A stretch of DNA of 64,000 nt from Candidatus Eisenbacteria bacterium. Its GTDB lineage: Bacteria; Eisenbacteria; RBG-16-71-46; JAFGJU01. Positions 51,233 to 59,501 of this stretch are shown one piece after another. Location of the stretch: positions 49,978 to 113,977 of the forward strand of contig JAPLKG010000020.1 in NCBI GenBank assembly GCA_026388185.1. The letters run 5' to 3'. Below the pieces are notes generated by a model, which saw nothing but the letters and a program-made list of their open reading frames with translations, was not told the origin of the DNA and made no database searches. Within the stretch, counting starts at the first letter, position 1. Each line of letters opens with the position of its first letter. The position numbers and the translations under genes are program-made.

Positions 51233-52279
51233 ATGAGAAAGTTTCTTGTGAGACGTTGCTGTCGTAAGGCATTGAAAACTACGGTTCTCTCGATAGCTGT
51301 CCTTTCGGTGGCGGTTGCTCTCCTCTGTCCGAGTCTTGCCCTCTCGCAAGCGAGTCTGGGGGGGCAGAGAGTGGGGACCGCTTCGGGAACCTTCCTCAAG
51401 CTACCTACCTCTGCGCGTGGGACGGCTATGGGTGGGGCGTACGTAGCTTTGACGGACGACGCCGCATCTGCCGGATGGAACCCTGCGGGGCTGGCTTCGA
51501 TCACGCAGAAAGGCTTCTCGGTCTCGTACGTCCAGTGGTTTGCAGGCATTGACTACACGTTCGCCACGTATGCCCAACCGTGGCCCTGGTTCAGCGGTTC
51601 AGCGGGCGTCTTCTTCGGCTCTCTCAGCACAATGATGGATGAAACCTCCGAAGACATGCCGTACGGAACCGGGCGAAGATTCGCCTTCAACGACTGGGTC
51701 GCCGGAGTTTCCCTTGCGAGAAGGCTGACGGACAAGCTCCTCGTGGGTGCAAACATCAAGTACTTCAGGGAAGAGCTGGGAACGGACGTGGGCGGTCCCG
51801 TGACCAACACGTGGCTGCTTGACGTGGGGACTAAGTACTACGTGGGACTCAGCACCGTGCGGATGGCCATGCTGCTCAGGGATTTCGGCCCCGAGCTCAA
51901 GCCGTCGGGCACGTTCACCGGCACGTTTGACGGCGCCACGGTCACACAGGACTATGAAGGCTTCACGACTCCGACTACGTTCAAGTTCGGAGTGGCCTTC
52001 GACCCGGTGCAACGAGATCCTCACAAGGTCACGGCCACGCTCGAGATGAACCACTACGCCGACAACGCGGAAACCATCAGGGCGGGTCTTGAGTATACTG
52101 TGGCCGACATCGCGGCCCTGAGAGGTGGCTACGATCTTAACTCGAACGTTATGGGGCTTTCGCTCGGTGCCGGGCTCAAGGTCAAGTTCGCCGGCGTGGG
52201 TGGCACCCTGGACTACTCCTACTCGAAAACCGAATACTTGGGAAACGTGAACATCTTCAGCATGAATCTGTCTTTCTAA
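51233..52279 (+). CDS. PorV/PorQ-family outer membrane protein
   Basis: This 348-residue barrel protein has a long signal peptide (to about 38) and the family start FLKLPTSARGTAMGGAYVALTDDAASAGWNPAGLA. An N-terminal Asn-Pro-Ala-Gly motif of this kind is the hallmark of PorV/PorQ/UPF0164 proteins. PorV is the shuttle protein of type IX secretion, which receives substrates carrying C-terminal sorting domains. Such domains occur elsewhere in the window (34071-36005, 62250-64000). The ATG at 51233 has ggagagg. It lies 60 bases after the receptor gene. Confidence 0.85.
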   Translation: MRKFLVRRCCRKALKTTVLSIAVLSVAVALLCPSLALSQASLGGQRVGTASGTFLKLPTSARGTAMGGAYVALTDDAASAGWNPAGLASITQKGFSVSYVQWFAGIDYTFATYAQPWPWFSGSAGVFFGSLSTMMDETSEDMPYGTGRRFAFNDWVAGVSLARRLTDKLLVGANIKYFREELGTDVGGPVTNTWLLDVGTKYYVGLSTVRMAMLLRDFGPELKPSGTFTGTFDGATVTQDYEGFTTPTTFKFGVAFDPVQRDPHKVTATLEMNHYADNAETIRAGLEYTVADIAALRGGYDLNSNVMGLSLGAGLKVKFAGVGGTLDYSYSKTEYLGNVNIFSMNLSF

Positions 52280-52295
52280 GAGGAGTCAAGCGAGA

Positions 52296-53276
52296 GTGGG
52301 ACGAAACAAAAGAAATCTGGCCCGTGGAGATCTAGGCCTTGTTCTTGTTCTCCTTGCGGTTCTGCCTTCTCTTCTATTCTTGGGATGCGGTCAAAAGATC
52401 GGCAAGCCCGTGGAGACCCCCGGTGGAGGCGTGTCTATTCCCGACCAGTACGCACTGGCGTACGAGTGGAAGAATTTTCCCGGCACGACGGACATCGTCG
52501 TGACCACGGGTGGATTCGTATACGTTGCACAGGAAAGCACGACCGTGGCCGGATACAAGACGTTCTCGCCTCAGAGGCATCCCCTTATCAGCGATCTGAC
52601 GGGGCTTTTGAGGCCGGTCTACCTTGCCGAAGGCGTCAACGAGGAGATATATGTCGCGGACGTGGGGGACACGTCCGTGAAGAGATTCTCGCGTTCGGGC
52701 GGCGCTCCGATTCAAGTCGTGAGGGACACCGCTTGGACACAGATCGGCGGCATCGCCGTTGACAATCAGGGCTTCCTGTACGTCGCAGATAGACAGAGAG
52801 AGCTCATATGGAAGTACAGACCTTCGGGAGAAAGAGATTCCTCTCTGGTACATCCTATATTGGGCACCCCGGGTCTCCTGACCGAGGGAGGCGAGGGGCT
52901 AGGCTACGTGCGCCGTCCCGGAGGCATGTGTTTTGACGGGCTTTATCTCCAGGTGACCGACACCGGCAAGAATAGGATTCAAAAATTGATCACGGACGAA
53001 TTCGCCTTGAACGTGCTTGTCGTGCTTGGACCTTCACCCTCGGATCCGTTCAGCTCGCCTCTTGATTCTGATGCCGACGCCGACGGGAACGTCTACGTCG
53101 CCGATACCGGAAAGAACCGGGTGCTCCAATACGACAACTCCGGTACTCTTAAGAGGACTGTCACGTGGGACTCGACCGTCGTGATTGGTCCGCCCCCGGC
53201 GGTGGCCGCCAGGGACAAATGGGTCTACGTGGCTGACCCCGAGCATAGCAGAATACTTATCTATGAATTGAGGTAG
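52296..53276 (+). CDS. NHL-repeat beta-propeller lipoprotein
   Basis: This 326-residue protein has a signal peptide with lipobox FLGC. The mature protein consists of repeated strands of the NHL type: IYVADVGDTSVKRFS, GFLYVADRQRELIWKYRPSG, LQVTDTGKNRIQKLI, NVYVADTGKNRVLQYD and WVYVADPEHSRILIYEL. These should form a six-bladed propeller used for binding proteins or ligands at the cell surface. The GTG start at 52296 is preceded by gaggag. It follows the PorV-like gene by 16 bases. Confidence 0.85.
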   Translation: MGRNKRNLARGDLGLVLVLLAVLPSLLFLGCGQKIGKPVETPGGGVSIPDQYALAYEWKNFPGTTDIVVTTGGFVYVAQESTTVAGYKTFSPQRHPLISDLTGLLRPVYLAEGVNEEIYVADVGDTSVKRFSRSGGAPIQVVRDTAWTQIGGIAVDNQGFLYVADRQRELIWKYRPSGERDSSLVHPILGTPGLLTEGGEGLGYVRRPGGMCFDGLYLQVTDTGKNRIQKLITDEFALNVLVVLGPSPSDPFSSPLDSDADADGNVYVADTGKNRVLQYDNSGTLKRTVTWDSTVVIGPPPAVAARDKWVYVADPEHSRILIYELR

Positions 53277-53284
53277 TAGAGAAC

Positions 53285-55297
53285 ATGGACCGCTGGAAGT
53301 TCAAGCTCATTTCGACCGCGAATCTGACTACCGTTTGCAGGAAATCCGTGCTTACGTCGAGCGTTGTTCTTCTTGCTTTGAGCGTCGCCTTCCTGCTGCA
53401 CGCGGATTGCGCGCTTGCAACCGATGCGCATGACGCTCCCTCCTGGCTTGAGCAGGGCGTGTATCCCACCACGGATCTTTCCGATTCTGTGAGATACGAC
53501 ATCCGCGTCCACGACGCGAGCAGGATAGGAATGACCGTGACGAACTACGGTTTTCTGGGAAACAATTTCATCAACAGAAGCGCCTCGCTTGAATATCCTC
53601 TTGGTTCGACGGTTGATCATCTCATCAGAGCGGGTCTGTGGGTAGGATCGATAGACTCCCAGGGAGACACGCTGGTGACCACGGGCACCGTTGACGGCTA
53701 TTGGAATACCGCCAGCGCGGGCGGGGTCGAGTTTGCTCCCGCGACCCTGGGGATCGAGCAAGTTTCCGCCTTGTCCAACAGCAAGTACTATAGCACCGGG
53801 GCGTATTCGGAGCAGGACTTCATAGCTTTCTACAGTGACTCCTTTACCGCAACCAGCAAGCCGACGAACCACGTGACGCAAGGTCTTCTTGTGAAGCAAA
53901 GAAGCATGGTGTGGAGCTATGAGTTTGCCGACGCTTTTGTGCTCATTAACTTCACGGCGAAAAACATAGGCGAGAGCACGCTGCTTGACATGTACCTCGG
54001 GATGTACGGGGAGCTCGCCACGGGGAAAAAGAGCCAATACCAGACCTGGCCGCCTAGCGGATGGTTTAACAAGAAAGACATAACCTACTACGACACTCTG
54101 AGGATGGTTTCCGAGCATCATTACACGTTCGACAGTGGGAGGGCCACTTCTTGGGGGGCCATAAAACTCCTCGGCGTGAAAGTGAATGGCGATACGCTGG
54201 ATCTTTCGACAAAGACAACTTCATTCAACTGGTGGGGTTGGGACCCGGGTGCGACGGATAAGGACGAGGATGTGGAGCGCTATCTACTCATGAGCAACGG
54301 TCAGATTACCTCGACCGCCGGTTCCGAAGCTCCTGCTTATGACGCAGTTGAGCTGCTCTCGATCGGACCAGTTGCGGCCTTGGGGATCGGAGACTCCCTC
54401 GAGGTGGCGTTCGCCTTTATTGGAGGAGACGATGAGGGGAACCTGATCGCGAATGCGAATTGGGCACAAAAGGCGTACGACTTTAACTTTGTCTTGCCCA
54501 CGCCTCCTCCCTCACCGCTTCTCAAAGTAATCCCCGGCAAGGGCAAACTCACGCTTCACTGGGACGACTCTCCGGAGACAGCTCTTGATCCAGTGACCGG
54601 GGATCAAGATTTCGAGGGATACAGAGTCTATCTGAGTTCAGACAACGAAGATTTCGACACGATAAGACAGGTGGACATCGTCGATACCGCGGGATTCAAT
54701 ACCGGCCTCGAGCAATTGGCGGACCCCACCGAGATTGATGGTACGACCTACAAATACAAGCTGGTCCTCGACGGTCTCAAGGACGGTTTCAGGTACTGGG
54801 CCGCCGTCACTTCCTACGATACGGGCACGCCCGACGTGCCCAGCCTTGAAAGCGGGAAGCCGCAGAACAAAATCCTTGCCATTCCCGGCCCGGAGGAAGC
54901 AGAGGCCAGAGCGAGCAAGGCGCTTGTCTTTCCTAACCCCTACAGGGTGCGCGCAACGTGGGACGGCGAGTTCTTGCGAGACAGATACCTTTGGTTCACC
55001 AACCTTCCCAGGAAGGCCGTCATAAGAATCTACTCGCTTGCGGGCGACCTCATTGACGAAATAACCTTCGACGGTGACACCTACAAGGCCGAGGGCGCCA
55101 GGGGCGTTTACAACCCCGGCTCTGACCCGGAAGGCAGAGGTGCCCCGCTTCTATCCGGCTCCATGTATGCGTGGGACGTTATCTCAAAGAGAGATCAAGC
55201 CGTGGCCACGGGGCTTTACATCTTCGTTATCGAAGATAAGACTTCAGGCCCGACGCACGGCAAGACGGAGACAGGGAAGTTCCTCATTATAAAGTGA
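53285..55297 (+). CDS. Large exported envelope protein with fibronectin-like and C-terminal sorting-like region
   Basis: This 670-residue protein has a signal peptide following a basic start (hydrophobic around 22-42). Most of it is beta-rich with Gly/Thr/Asp. A fibronectin type III-like domain lies at about 415-530 (PSPLLKVIPGKGKLTLHWDDS). The C-terminal part begins ALVFPNPYRVRATWDGEFL and continues RKAVIRIYSLAGDLIDEI, then ATGLYIFVIEDK. This is related to FlgD-like sorting domains but with an insertion, so it is probably a surface or secreted protein. It starts eight bases after the NHL gene. The exact role is unknown. Confidence 0.75.
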   Translation: MDRWKFKLISTANLTTVCRKSVLTSSVVLLALSVAFLLHADCALATDAHDAPSWLEQGVYPTTDLSDSVRYDIRVHDASRIGMTVTNYGFLGNNFINRSASLEYPLGSTVDHLIRAGLWVGSIDSQGDTLVTTGTVDGYWNTASAGGVEFAPATLGIEQVSALSNSKYYSTGAYSEQDFIAFYSDSFTATSKPTNHVTQGLLVKQRSMVWSYEFADAFVLINFTAKNIGESTLLDMYLGMYGELATGKKSQYQTWPPSGWFNKKDITYYDTLRMVSEHHYTFDSGRATSWGAIKLLGVKVNGDTLDLSTKTTSFNWWGWDPGATDKDEDVERYLLMSNGQITSTAGSEAPAYDAVELLSIGPVAALGIGDSLEVAFAFIGGDDEGNLIANANWAQKAYDFNFVLPTPPPSPLLKVIPGKGKLTLHWDDSPETALDPVTGDQDFEGYRVYLSSDNEDFDTIRQVDIVDTAGFNTGLEQLADPTEIDGTTYKYKLVLDGLKDGFRYWAAVTSYDTGTPDVPSLESGKPQNKILAIPGPEEAEARASKALVFPNPYRVRATWDGEFLRDRYLWFTNLPRKAVIRIYSLAGDLIDEITFDGDTYKAEGARGVYNPGSDPEGRGAPLLSGSMYAWDVISKRDQAVATGLYIFVIEDKTSGPTHGKTETGKFLIIK

Positions 55298-55338
55298 GAG
55301 CAGGAAGCTGAAAGGCTCCACGGAACAGGAATGAGATT

Positions 55339-56769
55339 ATGTTGACACGGTCGCCGCAACACAAAGTGACGCAAAAGAGAATGCTGCTGGTTCTGGTGGC
55401 GGCAAGCATGCTTGCCCTGGCTCTCGTCTCAGGGTGCGAGAAAGATCTCGGGAAAATGCATGCCAATCGCCTGCCCGAGACGGGCCTCTTTCTTGAAGGT
55501 CCTCTTGACACCGTCCAATATGCAGTGAAGCTTTTCTGGTGGGGTCGGGACAGCGACGGAAACGTCATAGGATTCTATTACCGGTGGACGTGTACGGATC
55601 CTGCGTCCTTGCCCGACACCAACTGGGTGTTTACCACCGCGAACAGCGGGGAATTCATTCTCCCGGTTCCCAGTGGCTATGCCGTGCAGACCTTCTGGGT
55701 GAAGGCCGTTGACAACGCCGGGGAAGAGGATCCGACGCCCGCAACGCTGGATTTTCCGCTACGGAACGAAATGCCTTCGGTTACGTTCAACCTCGGTTCG
55801 CTGCCCGATACGACTCTGCCTGCGGCGACGTTCGCGTGGACGGGAACCGATCCTGATGGGGACAATACCATCGCTTACTACGTGTTGTGGCTGACCGGAA
55901 AAGAAGACTCTCCGGTCATCGTCGCGGGTTCGGACACGACTCTTGGACCCGACTACATCGACAGCTACGGCAACAAAACTCTGAACGTGAGAGCAGTCGA
56001 CGAGGCACAGGGCGCAAGCCCGACGATTTCGCACACGTGGAATGTGATAGCACCGGTTGGAGACGTTCTTCTTGTGGACGATGTGCCCTCGACCGTCGCG
56101 GGTGCGCCGGCTACCGACGCATTTTACCGCAGCCTGCTCGATTCTCTTGAGGGTAGCGGTCAATACACGGTTTTCGACCTGGGAAATGCAAGCAGGGTCA
56201 AATCGGCACGAGAAGTGAGTTACGTTCTGCCGCTATTCAAGGAAGTTACGTGGTACGGTGACACTCGTAGTTCCGCTTCGAGTGCACTGACGATGGGAGA
56301 GACCGGCATCTCTGAGTTTCTTGATGGGGGCGGCAAGATATACCTGGAAGGAGTTGCCCTTCTTGGAACCGGAGGCAGCCTGTCTTATTCGTTCGCGGCC
56401 CAATATCTCGGCATAGACAGTCTGCGCACAAGATACATCTCTCAGAGCATCCCTAAGTCCACCAACTTCGACTTTACCAATGGGTGGGTAATACGGGGCA
56501 ACAGCTCGTTGGGGTTGGACTCGCTGAAAGTAGTGGGAATTTACTCCGGATGCGAGATCATGCATCCCAGCGCCCAGGCAGAGCCGTTATACTATTTGCC
56601 GTCCGGCACGGTCACCGGACAAACTGGGGACTGCTACGTCGGGACGCTGTTGCGTGGGGGAGGCTTCAGCTCGGTATGCCTTACCTTCCCCGTTAGAAGG
56701 TGCAGCGGATTTGGCAACGCGCGGCAGGAAGTGGCGAAGCTGCTGACCCTGCTGGGCGTGGGCCAATAG
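55339..56769 (+). CDS. Lipoprotein with Ig-like repeats and C-terminal alpha/beta domain
   Basis: This 476-residue protein has lipobox LVSGC at about 31-35. Two Ig/fibronectin-like repeats follow (about 50-230), with AVKLFWWGRDSDGNVIGFYYRW and ATFAWTGTDPDGDNTIAYYVLW. The C-terminal half (about 240-470) starts GDVLLVDDVPS and contains YVLPLFKEVTWYGD and FLDGGGKIYLEG. This pattern suggests a flavodoxin-like or ThuA/gingipain-prodomain-like alpha/beta fold. It is the last gene of the receptor operon and is followed by a terminator. Function is not known. Confidence 0.75.
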   Translation: MLTRSPQHKVTQKRMLLVLVAASMLALALVSGCEKDLGKMHANRLPETGLFLEGPLDTVQYAVKLFWWGRDSDGNVIGFYYRWTCTDPASLPDTNWVFTTANSGEFILPVPSGYAVQTFWVKAVDNAGEEDPTPATLDFPLRNEMPSVTFNLGSLPDTTLPAATFAWTGTDPDGDNTIAYYVLWLTGKEDSPVIVAGSDTTLGPDYIDSYGNKTLNVRAVDEAQGASPTISHTWNVIAPVGDVLLVDDVPSTVAGAPATDAFYRSLLDSLEGSGQYTVFDLGNASRVKSAREVSYVLPLFKEVTWYGDTRSSASSALTMGETGISEFLDGGGKIYLEGVALLGTGGSLSYSFAAQYLGIDSLRTRYISQSIPKSTNFDFTNGWVIRGNSSLGLDSLKVVGIYSGCEIMHPSAQAEPLYYLPSGTVTGQTGDCYVGTLLRGGGFSSVCLTFPVRRCSGFGNARQEVAKLLTLLGVGQ

Positions 56770-56782
56770 CCGATAAGATTCG

Positions 56783-56820
56783 GCCCGGGTCGACAACGCA
56801 ATTGCGAAGCCTACCCGGGC
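56783..56820 (+). terminator. Terminator of the receptor operon
   Basis: An eight-pair GC stem (gcccgggt at 56783-56790 with acccgggc at 56813-56820) encloses a 22-base loop that itself holds the palindrome cgcaattgcg. It begins 14 bases after the last stop of the operon and is followed by ctttgtctg, a modest T-rich end. The convergent AraC gene ends 37 bases beyond. Confidence 0.6.
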
Positions 56821-56856
56821 CTTTGTCTGTCGCGTTCCTCCAGACTAACGTCCTCT

Positions 56857-57270
56857 CTATCGCCTCTTGCTTTTCTTCTTCGTGTCGCCTTTCTTGAATC
56901 TGCTGGGAGTCATACCGACGTATCTTCTGAAGGCGTTGTAGAATGTTGACTGGCATCCGAAGCCGAGCTTGGGATACAGCTCTCTTACGAGAGACGGGGC
57001 GCCGCCCTTCAGCATTGTCTTCGCCTTCTCGACCTTGGCCCTGTTCACATACTCCCAGATCTTCACGCCCGTCTCGCGCGAGAACGTGCGTGAGAGATGT
57101 TCTCGACTCACCCCGAGTGCATTGCTTATGTCACTCGACGTCTCGATCGACAGCAGGTTCTTCTCTATGTAACCTGCCGCCTTTTTGACAACGGGTGAGA
57201 GCTGAGACGAGAATCGGACTCCTGGCACTACGCTTCTTGCCGTGTTCATGAATTTCTGCCGCTTCTTCAT
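56857..57270 (-). CDS. HTH-only AraC-family transcriptional regulator
   Basis: This 137-residue protein consists almost only of the AraC DNA-binding domain, with two helix-turn-helix units: SSDISNALGVSREHLSRTFSRETG and PKLGFGCQSTFYNAFRRYVGMTPSRFKK. The N-terminal 30 residues are too short for an effector domain and the C-terminus is a Lys/Arg tail. It is convergent with the outer-membrane receptor operon and might regulate it, like other short SoxS-like regulators controlled by their own amount. The SD ggagg is ten bases before the ATG; Met8 is an alternative start. Confidence 0.85.
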   Translation of the reverse strand: MKKRQKFMNTARSVVPGVRFSSQLSPVVKKAAGYIEKNLLSIETSSDISNALGVSREHLSRTFSRETGVKIWEYVNRAKVEKAKTMLKGGAPSLVRELYPKLGFGCQSTFYNAFRRYVGMTPSRFKKGDTKKKSKRR

Positions 57271-57442
57271 GTTGAAACGTCCTCCATGTTTGGGGTAAAA
57301 GACCTACGTAACACCACGGCTAAACTAACAACCCAAAACCTCTTTGTCGAATTCAAGAACGATCCAGTGACGGAACACATCCGATCCGTAAGTCCTGTGG
57401 CGTTAGTTTTGAGAGAGCAGCGCGCCTAACTGCTCCAACCAC

Positions 57443-57470
57443 AGACTACATTATTCCAGTTCTATGTCAA
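57443..57470 (-). promoter_or_regulatory. Possible promoter of the AraC-type regulator gene
   Basis: On the minus strand a perfect TTGACA (57465-57470) is followed after 16 bases by TAGTCT (57443-57448), which matches only three of six -10 positions. It would give a leader of about 165 bases before the ATG at 57270. Confidence 0.3.
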
Positions 57471-57577
57471 ACAAAAAGATACAAAAATGATGTAGCTTAG
57501 TGATATTTTTGGTCGCAATCAGGTGATTTCTCCCTATGTGACCCCTTTTCCTTGGCGTTTTCTGGCTGAGACTTTTC

Positions 57578-57606
57578 TTGCCATAGCCTTTGGCGTAGGC
57601 TAAATT
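57578..57606 (+). promoter_or_regulatory. Promoter of the phosphoglycerate mutase gene
   Basis: TTGCCA (57578-57583, four of six) and TAAATT (57601-57606, four of six) are separated by exactly 17 bases. The predicted leader is about 80 bases and contains ccggagggt before the ATG at 57694. Confidence 0.42.
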
Positions 57607-57693
57607 AGTACAGGTTCGGAAGGAACCTCGCGCCGGATAGGCGGGCCGTCCCGAGAGGATTTGGAACAATGGAACGATCGGCCGGAGGGTTTA

Positions 57694-58905
57694 ATGTCCC
57701 TGGTGAGATTGCCTGACGATGTCGTGATTACCGGAAACAGCAAGATCTTTCTTCTTGTGCTCGATGGAGTTGGCGGCATTCAGCACCCGCGCTTCAAGAA
57801 GACCGAACTTCAAGCCGCCCGCAAACCCAATCTTGACGCGCTCGCCTCTGAGTCTGTGTGTGGAGTGCTTGACGCCGTCATGCCCGGCATTACGCCCGGG
57901 AGCGGTCCGTCACACATGGCGCTGTTCGGCTACGATCCGCTCGAGCACAACATAGGCAGGGGAATCCTCTCCGCGTTGGGAGTGGATTTTCACCTCACAG
58001 GGAGAGACCTTGCCGCCAGGGCCAATTTCGCCACGGTCGACGAGAAGGGCAACGTCGTGGACAGAAGAGCCGGCAGGATATCGTCCGAAGTAAACGGCAG
58101 GCTCTGCGAGAAACTAGCCCGCTCCGTCAAGCTTCCGCACGACGTGAAGCTCTTCATCCAGACGGAGAGCGAGCACCGAGCCGTGGTCGTATTCAGAGGG
58201 GAGGGTCTCACCGGAGACGTATCGGACACCGACCCGCAGAGGTTGGGAGTCCCTGCCCTGGAGCCGGCGGCGCTCAGCCCCGAGGCGTCGAGAAGCTCTG
58301 AGATCGTGCGCTCCTTCCTAAAACAGGCGAGTGAAATCCTCGAGAGTGAGCATCCGGCCAACGCGATACTCCTCAGAGGGTTTGCGACGAAGAAGCCGTT
58401 CAAGTCTTTTCGCGATCGGTTCAAGATCGAGGCCGCCGCCGTGGCGAAATATCCGATGTACAGAGGCCTGGCGCGGCTCATAGGAATGGAGGTGCTCCCC
58501 GCGTGCGACGACATGGATGCCGAAATAGGTCTTGTCGAGCGGGAATTCCAGAAGTTCGACTTCTTTTACATTCACGTCAAGAAGACGGACAGCTACGGAG
58601 AAGACGGTAATTTCGAAGACAAGGTGAAGACCATAGAGCTGGTTGACTCAAAGATACCCTCGCTTCTTGCTCTTTCCCCCGACGTAGTCGTCGTGACTGC
58701 GGATCACTCAACTCCTTCTGCCATGAAAGCGCACAGCTGGCATCCGGTGCCAGTGCTTCTCTGGGCAAAGACGTGCAGGGTGGATGACGTTGTTCATTTT
58801 GACGAGATAAGCTGCGCGAAGGGTGGAATCGGCAGGATGCGGATGGTTCATTTGATGAGCCTCATACTTGCACACGCGGGAAGGCTCACCAAGTACGGAG
58901 CGTGA
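57694..58905 (+). CDS. apgM: Cofactor-independent phosphoglycerate mutase, archaeal (ApgM) type
   Basis: This 403-residue enzyme of the alkaline-phosphatase superfamily interconverts 2- and 3-phosphoglycerate in glycolysis. Metal and nucleophile motifs are FLLVLDGVGG, PGSGPSHMALFGYDP (active-site Ser), HVKKTDSYGEDG, VVVTADHSTPSAMKAHSWHPVPVLLW and the C-terminal GGIGRM. The size fits ApgM rather than the 510-residue bacterial GpmI. A TTG at 57661 extends the frame, but the ATG at 57694 with ggaggg is better placed. It shares a four-base overlap with the TPR gene. Confidence 0.9.
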   Translation: MSLVRLPDDVVITGNSKIFLLVLDGVGGIQHPRFKKTELQAARKPNLDALASESVCGVLDAVMPGITPGSGPSHMALFGYDPLEHNIGRGILSALGVDFHLTGRDLAARANFATVDEKGNVVDRRAGRISSEVNGRLCEKLARSVKLPHDVKLFIQTESEHRAVVVFRGEGLTGDVSDTDPQRLGVPALEPAALSPEASRSSEIVRSFLKQASEILESEHPANAILLRGFATKKPFKSFRDRFKIEAAAVAKYPMYRGLARLIGMEVLPACDDMDAEIGLVEREFQKFDFFYIHVKKTDSYGEDGNFEDKVKTIELVDSKIPSLLALSPDVVVVTADHSTPSAMKAHSWHPVPVLLWAKTCRVDDVVHFDEISCAKGGIGRMRMVHLMSLILAHAGRLTKYGA

Positions 58906-59501
58906 AAGGAGAGCTTACTTTGCCAGACGAAAAGAGTATCGAAGCGGCAATCGAGCGATGGCGCCGGGCGGCGGAGGACAATCCCTTCGATCCGCGCGCT
59001 CACTACGGCCTGGGAGTGGCGTACGGGCAGAGACGCATGTACCTTGAGGCCATAGCGGAACTCAGAACGGCCTCGGAACTTGCCCCCGACGATTGCGACA
59101 TCAGGTTGGGGCTGGGTCTCATGTACAGCCAGGCAGGCTTTCCGGAGGAGGCAATAGAGCAATTGAACGTCGCAGTCTCTCTGGTGCCTGGCGACGCCGA
59201 TGTTCACGCAAGTCTCGGTCACATCTTCATCCAGGCCGGCCGTTTTGACGAAGCCATCGCGGAATTGAAGCAGGCGGCCGCGGCGAGACCGGACGATCGA
59301 GAGATCTACTACACGCTGGGAGATGCTTACTGTTACAAGGGAATGTACGACGAGGCGGCGGCCGAATATCGAAAGGCGATGCGGGAATTGCAGCTTGAGT
59401 CCTTCAGGCAGCAAACCGGCACCCAGAAACAAAGCAGAGAAAAAGTGAAAGCCAGGTTGGAAAAACCATCCAAGGAGGATGAGGAAAGGAGGAACGATTA
59501 A
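58902..59501 (+). CDS. Tetratricopeptide repeat protein
   Basis: This 199-residue protein has about four consecutive TPR units (around residues 20-155): ARAHYGLGVAYGQRRMYLEAIAEL-like helices recur as LGLGLMYSQAGFPEEAIEQL, ASLGHIFIQAGRFDEAIAEL and YTLGDAYCYKGMYDEAAAEY. It should be a protein-protein interaction scaffold. A charged Gln/Lys/Glu tail follows. The GTG at 58902 overlaps the mutase stop; aaggag at 58907 is better spaced for a TTG at 58920, so the true start may be six codons later. There is no signal peptide, so it is probably cytoplasmic. Confidence 0.82.
   Translation: MKGELTLPDEKSIEAAIERWRRAAEDNPFDPRAHYGLGVAYGQRRMYLEAIAELRTASELAPDDCDIRLGLGLMYSQAGFPEEAIEQLNVAVSLVPGDADVHASLGHIFIQAGRFDEAIAELKQAAAARPDDREIYYTLGDAYCYKGMYDEAAAEYRKAMRELQLESFRQQTGTQKQSREKVKARLEKPSKEDEERRND

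Larger units (their letters stand above)
57271..57693. other. Divergent intergenic region between AraC regulator and phosphoglycerate mutase
   Basis: These 423 bases hold no gene that I can support. I see a possible minus-strand promoter for the regulator (57443-57470), a better plus-strand promoter for the mutase (57578-57606) and an AT-rich centre (57465-57520). Confidence 0.55.
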
